From positions 1 to 39,702 of the forward strand of contig JAUSFE010000006.1 of NCBI GenBank assembly GCA_030649945.1: a stretch of DNA of 39,702 nt, written 5' to 3'. Below are positions 34,287-39,702 of the stretch, in pieces (position 1 is the first letter of the stretch; the number at the start of each line of letters is the position of its first letter). The notes beneath the pieces are model-generated. The model searched no databases. It saw only the letters and a list, made by a program, of their open reading frames with translations, and was not told where the DNA came from. The DNA is from Dehalococcoidia bacterium. GTDB taxonomy: Bacteria; Chloroflexota; Dehalococcoidia; SM23-28-2; RBG-16-64-32. The position numbers were made by a program, and so were the translations under genes.

Positions 34287-35171
34287 TCAGGCGAGCAGCA
34301 CACGCCTGGGTACGCCGGCGCCGGTGCGGCGGAAGTTGTGGAAGAGGAAGCGGCCCGCCATGTCCTCGACATAACACCGGCGCCGCGAAGCCAGTGTCGC
34401 CGCGATGTCGCGCCCGAGCGTTTCCGCCTGTGAGATCGCGGCGTCGTCCACCGCGAAGACCTCGGAGGCGGTGATCGTGGTCAGTTGCGCGCCGGCCAGC
34501 GTCAGCAGCCAGCCGCTGTTCAGCTCCGCCCAGCCCAGGTGAAAGGCCGTGTCGCCGAACGTGAGCGAGAGCTTCTGCAGGCTGGTCTCCGGCGCGGTCT
34601 GCAGCGCCGTAGACCCAAAGTGGGGCATCGAGAGGTCCGTGAAGAGGCGGTAGATGACGCCTAGGCGCTCGTCTTCGGCCAGGGCAGACCCCGCGCGGAA
34701 CCGCCCCAGGTCAAACGCCAGCGCCGCCTGCTCCTTCTCCTGCGAGACGGCGTCCGCGAGCCACTCCCGGTACTCGCCGAAGCCATCGGCGATGAGCGAG
34801 CGCTGGGCGGCGATGCAGTCGCAGGCGGCGCGCAGCAGCGGTGGGCTGGAGACGTAGGAGCCCAGGCACATCAGCGTGCAGGCGTCCGCGAGATGAGAGA
34901 ACACGCGCGACCAGAGGGCGAGCATGGCGGCGGCCTCCGGCGTGCGCAGCCTGGCGTTGGCGGCGACGATCCCGAGTTGCAGGTTCATCGCCTGCTCGAA
35001 CACCGCCAGGTCGGCGCCCAGCAGGAACTGCGTCTGGCGGTGGGCGTCCGCCACGGACGGCGGCGCGGCGGACGGCCGCGAGGGGAGCGTGTAGTGGTCC
35101 GGGAAGGCGGCCAGGATCACGCGCAGCTTGCGCTTATAGTCGCGCGCTTCGCCGGCCGGTGCTTGCTCCAA
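34287..35171 (-). CDS. Unknown 294-residue cytoplasmic protein
   Basis: I do not recognise this protein. It has no signal peptide or membrane span and looks mostly helical. Notable segments are DYKRKLRVILAAFPDHYTL near the N-terminus, FLLGADLAVFEQAMNLQL, LMCLGSYVSSPPLLRAACDC and a C-terminal LFHNFRRTGAGVPRRVLLA. The start used is TTG 35169-35171; no Shine-Dalgarno is evident, and no other start lies between it and the first conserved-looking helix, so the N-terminus is uncertain. The upstream end touches the first copy of an 18-base direct repeat (35173), and the downstream end touches another dispersed repeat. It is flanked on both sides by repeat elements and has no operon partner. Confidence 0.65.
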   Translation of the reverse strand: MEQAPAGEARDYKRKLRVILAAFPDHYTLPSRPSAAPPSVADAHRQTQFLLGADLAVFEQAMNLQLGIVAANARLRTPEAAAMLALWSRVFSHLADACTLMCLGSYVSSPPLLRAACDCIAAQRSLIADGFGEYREWLADAVSQEKEQAALAFDLGRFRAGSALAEDERLGVIYRLFTDLSMPHFGSTALQTAPETSLQKLSLTFGDTAFHLGWAELNSGWLLTLAGAQLTTITASEVFAVDDAAISQAETLGRDIAATLASRRRCYVEDMAGRFLFHNFRRTGAGVPRRVLLA

Positions 35172-35172
35172 C

Positions 35173-35284
35173 GCTCTATTGCTCCATTGCCTGGCACCTT
35201 TGTGTCTTCGTGGTGAGAACTCCCAGAGATAACCACGAAGGCACTAAGACAGAAAGGGTTCTTTATGCTCTATTGCTCCATTGC
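35173..35284. repeat. Composite repeat: CTTCGTGGT inverted pair inside an 18-bp direct repeat
   Basis: The word GCTCTATTGCTCCATTGC occurs exactly at 35173-35190 and again at 35267-35284. Between them lies copy 3 of the dispersed element, with arms 35197-35214 and 35232-35249 inverted at 15 of 18 positions. The direct repeats flank the palindrome like a duplication from insertion or slippage. Confidence 0.65.
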
Positions 35285-35315
35285 TCAAGGGCTGGGGTGA
35301 AGGAGCGCGGCCTCC

Positions 35316-36065
35316 TCACTGCCATCCTTTGGTCGCGCCCTCGATCATCGCCAGCGGGCCCACCGGCCAGTTGAAGCCGTAGACCATGGCCTTGTTGATG
35401 TCCTCCACGCTGGCGATGCCATCTTCCAGCACCTTCTGCGCCTCGCGCACGGCCGCGAAGTAGATGCGGTTGGCCACGAAGCCGTAGCGGCCGGGGGCGT
35501 CCTTCACCCGGATCGAGACCTTCCCAGAGCGCTGACAGAGGCTCTCCAGTGCCTGCACCGTCTCCTCGGCCGTCTCCGGCGCGTGCACCAGCTCCACGAG
35601 CTTCATGACGGGCGCGGGGCTGAACCAGTGCATGCCGATGAAGCGGGGACGCCGCCCCTCCGAAACGGCCTTGTTCAGGTCGCTGATGGCGAGGCCCGAG
35701 GTGTTGGAGGCGAAGATGGCCTGCGCGCCGACTATGCCGTCCAGCTCCGCGAACACCTTCTTCTTCAGCTCTAGGTCCTCCGGCACCGCCTCGATCACCA
35801 TGTCCACGTTCGCCAGGTCCTTCAGGTCGGTGGTCCAGGAGAGGCCGGCGAGCGCGGCGTCCGCGTCCTCGCGCGTCGTCTTGCCGCGCTCCGCGCCCCG
35901 GTTCAGGCCGTAGCGCCCGTCCACGATCGTGTGGCGCGACTTCGCGATCAGGTCGTCGTTCAGGTCGCGCACGGTGACGCTGCAGCCGCCGACGGCCAGC
36001 GCCTGGGCGATGCCGGAGCCCATGACGCCGCCGCCGATCACGCCTATGGATGTGATGTCAGTCAT
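35316..36065 (-). CDS. 3-hydroxyacyl-CoA dehydrogenase, C-terminal domain shortened
   Basis: A 249-residue protein starting at ATG 36063-36065 behind a strong AGGAGG. Residues 5-20 have the NAD-binding GVIGGGVMGSGIAQ, about 90-120 have VIEAVPEDLELKKKVFAEL, and IFASNTSGL follows. GMHWFSPAPVMKLVEL carries the catalytic His and Glu of the family. The reaction is NAD-dependent oxidation of 3-hydroxyacyl-CoA in fatty-acid or butanoate metabolism. The protein ends at GPLAMIEGATKGWQ. Family members normally run about 280-290 residues, so roughly 35-40 residues of the C-terminal domain are missing. The stop lies about 30 bases from the composite repeat, so truncation by rearrangement is possible, though a natural short form cannot be excluded. 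It follows hicA by 18 bases. Confidence 0.85.
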   Translation of the reverse strand: MTDITSIGVIGGGVMGSGIAQALAVGGCSVTVRDLNDDLIAKSRHTIVDGRYGLNRGAERGKTTREDADAALAGLSWTTDLKDLANVDMVIEAVPEDLELKKKVFAELDGIVGAQAIFASNTSGLAISDLNKAVSEGRRPRFIGMHWFSPAPVMKLVELVHAPETAEETVQALESLCQRSGKVSIRVKDAPGRYGFVANRIYFAAVREAQKVLEDGIASVEDINKAMVYGFNWPVGPLAMIEGATKGWQ

Positions 36066-36083
36066 TGGGGTGCCTCCTGTTGG

Positions 36084-36293
36084 TCAAACCTTCTCCCAGT
36101 CTTCTTTGGAGATCGCTCCCTGCCTGAGTATCTCTTGCTGCAGGCCCACGACAATGTCTCGACCATGCTGACGTGGGATGCGAACCTTCAAGTCGCCACG
36201 TTGCATGTACGGGTGCCTGCCTTCGTAGATGGGGCCGTCGAATCCCAGATGCCTGAACCGGCGGACGACCTCTCGCCATGAGAGGGGTTTCAC
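36084..36293 (-). CDS. hicA: HicA-like toxin (mRNA interferase family)
   Basis: A protein of 69 residues with GTG start 36291-36293 overlapping the hicB stop as GTGA, so the two are translationally coupled. LSWREVVRRFRHLGFDGPIY, then EGRHPYMQRG with the conserved active-site His, then DLKVRIPRQHGRDIVVGLQ and EILRQGAIS match the double-stranded-RNA-binding fold of HicA/YcfA. The family cleaves mRNA when released from HicB. The usual G-S-H-H is G-R-H-P here; the key His is kept. The order is antitoxin before toxin. A longer reading that starts upstream would run backwards over hicB and is not needed. Confidence 0.82.
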   Translation of the reverse strand: MKPLSWREVVRRFRHLGFDGPIYEGRHPYMQRGDLKVRIPRQHGRDIVVGLQQEILRQGAISKEDWEKV

Positions 36294-36535
36294 GAAGGCA
36301 AGCGCTGGGGAGCCAGGCTGATGCCGTCCACGACGGGCAGTTCGTCGCCATCCCTCAGCTTGAGGATCAGCCAGCCCTCCAGCACTTCCTGAAGCTCCGT
36401 ACGGCATTCTTCGAGCGTCTCGGCGTTACCCCACACCCCTTGAAACCCCGGTATCTCCCCGAAGTAGGTCCCATCATCCTCGATGACCTTGTACTGGGCC
36501 CGCTTCATGGCAGCGGCGATATAGTCCGTCAGCAT
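36290..36535 (-). CDS. hicB: HicB-like antitoxin
   Basis: A protein of 81 residues from ATG 36533-36535. Its GGAGG Shine-Dalgarno is formed by the last codons of enolase, only four bases beyond that gene's stop. YKVIEDDGTYFGEIPGFQGV, then WGNAETLEECRTELQEVLEG, then WLILKLRDGDELPVVDG are typical of the HicB partial RNase H-like fold. There is no C-terminal helix-turn-helix or ribbon-helix-helix, so it should neutralise HicA but may not bind DNA. It overlaps hicA by four bases. Confidence 0.85.
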   Translation of the reverse strand: MLTDYIAAAMKRAQYKVIEDDGTYFGEIPGFQGVWGNAETLEECRTELQEVLEGWLILKLRDGDELPVVDGISLAPQRLPS

Positions 36536-36539
36536 CGGT

Positions 36540-38323
<1,784 letters not shown>

Positions 38324-38330
38324 GCCAGTA

Positions 38331-38359
38331 AATATAGCAGTGCGCGTGCCGGGGGTCAC
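38331..38359 (-). promoter_or_regulatory. Leaderless promoter of the LOG-eno-hicBA operon
   Basis: On the minus strand GTGACC (38354-38359), a 17-base spacer, then TATATT (38331-38336), seven bases before the GTG at 38323. The -10 box is five of six to consensus and the -35 four of six. Confidence 0.45.
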
Positions 38360-38460
38360 CGGCGGCGCCTGACGACGGGGTGCCGCAGGCGTGCCCGGAA
38401 GCCATGGGTGCATACGCTCGCCGGACCTCGCCGGACGGTGTGTGGGAGGAAGAGTAGTTC

Positions 38461-38477
38461 TTGACAATTCTTTGACA
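38461..38477 (+). promoter_or_regulatory. Paired TTGACA boxes before the GNAT gene
   Basis: TTGACA occurs at 38461-38466 and again at 38472-38477, one helical turn (11 bases) apart. TATCTA at 38487-38492 is the best -10, but is 20 bases from the first box and 9 from the second. The pair may be a promoter plus a regulator site. Confidence 0.35.
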
Positions 38478-38522
38478 GGCGCACAGTATCTATGTGGGTC
38501 ATCTGCCGCCTCAGGAGGGGAC

Positions 38523-39152
38523 ATGGGTTTTCTCGACCCCACGGTTACGCTCTCCGGCCGTCTCGTCACGTTACGGCCGATATGCCGTGACGACTATCCC
38601 ATCCTCTTCCGCTGGCGCTCCAGCTTCGAGACTGTCCACATGCTGAACTTCCGCCGCCGCATCGCGACGTTCGAGGAGTTCGTACGCGACCTGGAGGGTC
38701 TACTTCCCAATGCCATGTTCCTGCTGGTCCGCGAGGCCAGGCACGGCGTCCCCATCGGCTACGCCCTGGCCCACGGCATCAACCCCTGGGACGGCTGGCT
38801 GGCGGTGGGCATCTACGTCGAGCCGGAGTACAGGCTGCGGGGGCACGGCGGCGAGGCCGCCCTCCTCTGCGCGGACTTCCTGTTCCGCGCCTTCCCCCTG
38901 CGCAAGGTCATGACTGAGGTCTACGAGTTCGCCCAGCCGCTGCTACGGATGGTGCAGGCGATGGGATTTGAGCAATTCGCCTACCTGGCGGACCACTACT
39001 GGCACGAGGATCGCTGGTGGGGTCTTTACCAGATGGCCTTGACGCGTGAGCGCTGGAACCAGTACAAGGAACGCTTCGCGGACATTATCGACGTGCAGCG
39101 CCGCTACGAAGCGATGACACCGGTAGCCGGGGACGGCAAGAGGGCGGAATGA
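38523..39152 (+). CDS. GNAT-family N-acetyltransferase
   Basis: A protein of 209 residues from ATG 38523, with AGGAGGGG directly upstream. It follows the GNAT plan of the RimJ/RimL type: LSGRLVTLRPICRDDYPILF opens the domain, then FLLVREARHGVPIGYALAHG, and IYVEPEYRLRGHGGEAALL supplies the R-x-x-G-x-G/A acetyl-CoA loop. The late VMTEVYEFAQPLLRMVQAMG and FEQFAYLADHYWHEDRWW match the C-terminal half. The acceptor is not known. Its stop overlaps the start of the acyl carrier protein gene (ATGA), so it may accept an acyl group from that protein rather than from CoA. Confidence 0.88.
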   Translation: MGFLDPTVTLSGRLVTLRPICRDDYPILFRWRSSFETVHMLNFRRRIATFEEFVRDLEGLLPNAMFLLVREARHGVPIGYALAHGINPWDGWLAVGIYVEPEYRLRGHGGEAALLCADFLFRAFPLRKVMTEVYEFAQPLLRMVQAMGFEQFAYLADHYWHEDRWWGLYQMALTRERWNQYKERFADIIDVQRRYEAMTPVAGDGKRAE

Positions 39153-39439
39153 TCGGCGGCGACGGCTCCCTCGACGCCATCGCGCAGCGGGTCAGAGCCA
39201 TCGTGGCGGACATCGCGGGCGTTGACCCGGCCAGCGTGGCGGAACACACGCCCCTCTTCGACGCGGAAGACGGGGCCGGCGCCTGGGCGCTGGACTCCCT
39301 GGACAGCCTGAAGCTGGCGCTGGCCCTGGCCGAGGAGTACGGGCTGGACGATGATCCCGAAATCGACTATCAGCATCTCCAGACGGTGCGGGAGATCGCG
39401 CAGTACATTCACGGACTTCACCCGGGAGGTGAGTCATGA
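39149..39439 (+). CDS. Acyl carrier protein-like protein
   Basis: A 96-residue acidic helical protein. AIAQRVRAIVADIAGVDPAS and VAEHTPLFD are followed by ALDSLDSLKLALALAEEYG. This is the ACP signature with Ser50 (D-S-L-D) as the phosphopantetheine site. DPEIDYQHLQTVREIAQYI completes the last helix. It overlaps the GNAT gene by four bases upstream and the next gene by four bases downstream, so all three are coupled. A stand-alone carrier with a GNAT gene suggests a small acyl-transfer pathway, not bulk fatty-acid synthesis. Confidence 0.88.
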   Translation: MIGGDGSLDAIAQRVRAIVADIAGVDPASVAEHTPLFDAEDGAGAWALDSLDSLKLALALAEEYGLDDDPEIDYQHLQTVREIAQYIHGLHPGGES

Positions 39440-39702
39440 CGATACACAGACCGCGGTGGAAAGCAGTCGCGGTGTCTCTTGCCGTGATCGCGGCGGTGGC
39501 CGGCATCACTCTGGGCGTGACAACGCTGCTGGGCGTGACCTTCCAGGGGGAAGGCTCAGCGCAGGGGGGCTCCGGCAGGCGGTTCGTGGATAACCTGATG
39601 GCCACCGCCAACCGGGACAGGCTGGCCATCTGTGTACAGCCCGTGGGCTTCGGCGATAGTGGATCAGAGACTGCCGCCGCGGAGTTGCAAGCGCTCGCGA
39701 AG
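39436..39702 (+). CDS. Exported protein, C-terminus cut by window edge
   Basis: 89 codons are visible from ATG 39436, which overlaps the ACP stop as ATGA; GGGAGG lies upstream. Residues 1-35 form a signal peptide or signal anchor (RPRWKAVAVSLAVIAAVAG, then LGVTTLLGV). The mature part has RFVDNLMATANRDRLAICVQ, which may begin a domain but is too short to name. It is the third gene of the GNAT-ACP operon, so its product may be the target or partner of that pathway. Confidence 0.7.
   Translation, partial: MTIHRPRWKAVAVSLAVIAAVAGITLGVTTLLGVTFQGEGSAQGGSGRRFVDNLMATANRDRLAICVQPVGFGDSGSETAAAELQALAK

Noticed and set aside
35267-35284. Insertion sequence remnant at the truncated dehydrogenase
   Set aside because: There is no transposase fragment. 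Only an 18-base direct repeat and a palindrome are visible, so I list them as repeats.

Overview
The window is about 39.7 kb of GC-rich bacterial DNA with dense genes on both strands. The content suggests a Chloroflexota genome, perhaps from a Dehalococcoidia-like lineage. The reasons are the many secreted proteins ending in dockerin-like or thrombospondin type 3 (TSP3) modules, Gly-rich lipoproteins with a LAxAC-type lipobox, C-terminal membrane anchors in place of outer-membrane machinery, and families of short intergenic palindromes. This placement is an inference; no rRNA or tRNA gene was found to test it.

Layout. From 1 to 16.5 kb there is a run of exported proteins, nearly all on the minus strand: a truncated cohesin-like protein, a lipoprotein, a seven-bladed PD40/TolB-like propeller with a C-terminal anchor, a YVTN propeller ending in a dockerin, a 903-residue protein of twelve Cys-paired repeats ending in a dockerin, a plus-strand lipoprotein, a 1,908-residue adhesin-like protein with twelve prealbumin/Cna-B-like repeats, and a CAP-domain protein with a dockerin. 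From 17.3 to 25.7 kb, on the plus strand, lie a 1,799-residue surface protein ending in TSP3 repeats plus a dockerin and then three small cohesin-domain proteins. Two of those carry C-terminal membrane anchors and one carries both a cohesin and a dockerin. From 26 to 34 kb there is an NTF2-like membrane protein, a sugar-dehydrogenase-like lipoprotein, and a likely glycosylation set (GT-C enzyme, PMT-type protein mannosyltransferase, another polytopic GT-C-like protein, GtrA, DPM1-like GT2). From 34 to 39.7 kb are an unknown protein, a shortened 3-hydroxyacyl-CoA dehydrogenase, hicBA, enolase, a LOG-family protein, and a GNAT / acyl carrier protein / secreted protein operon cut by the window end.

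How it may work together. The left two thirds looks like a non-cellulosomal cohesin-dockerin surface assembly. Membrane-anchored cohesin proteins would hold large dockerin-bearing proteins (propellers, repeat rods, a CAP protein, a giant surface protein), and the cohesin-dockerin protein would act as an adaptor. The neighbouring PMT, GT2 and GtrA genes could mannosylate the Ser/Thr/Pro-rich linkers of these same proteins. No carbohydrate-degrading catalytic domain is visible in the dockerin proteins, so the role looks structural or adhesive. Cohesin-dockerin pairing and glycosylation of these targets are inferences from domain content and position.

Gene expression features include several apparently leaderless promoters, two strong Shine-Dalgarno sites that point to ACG and CTG start codons, a short leader ORF coupled to the 1,799-residue protein, and palindromes overlapping promoters.
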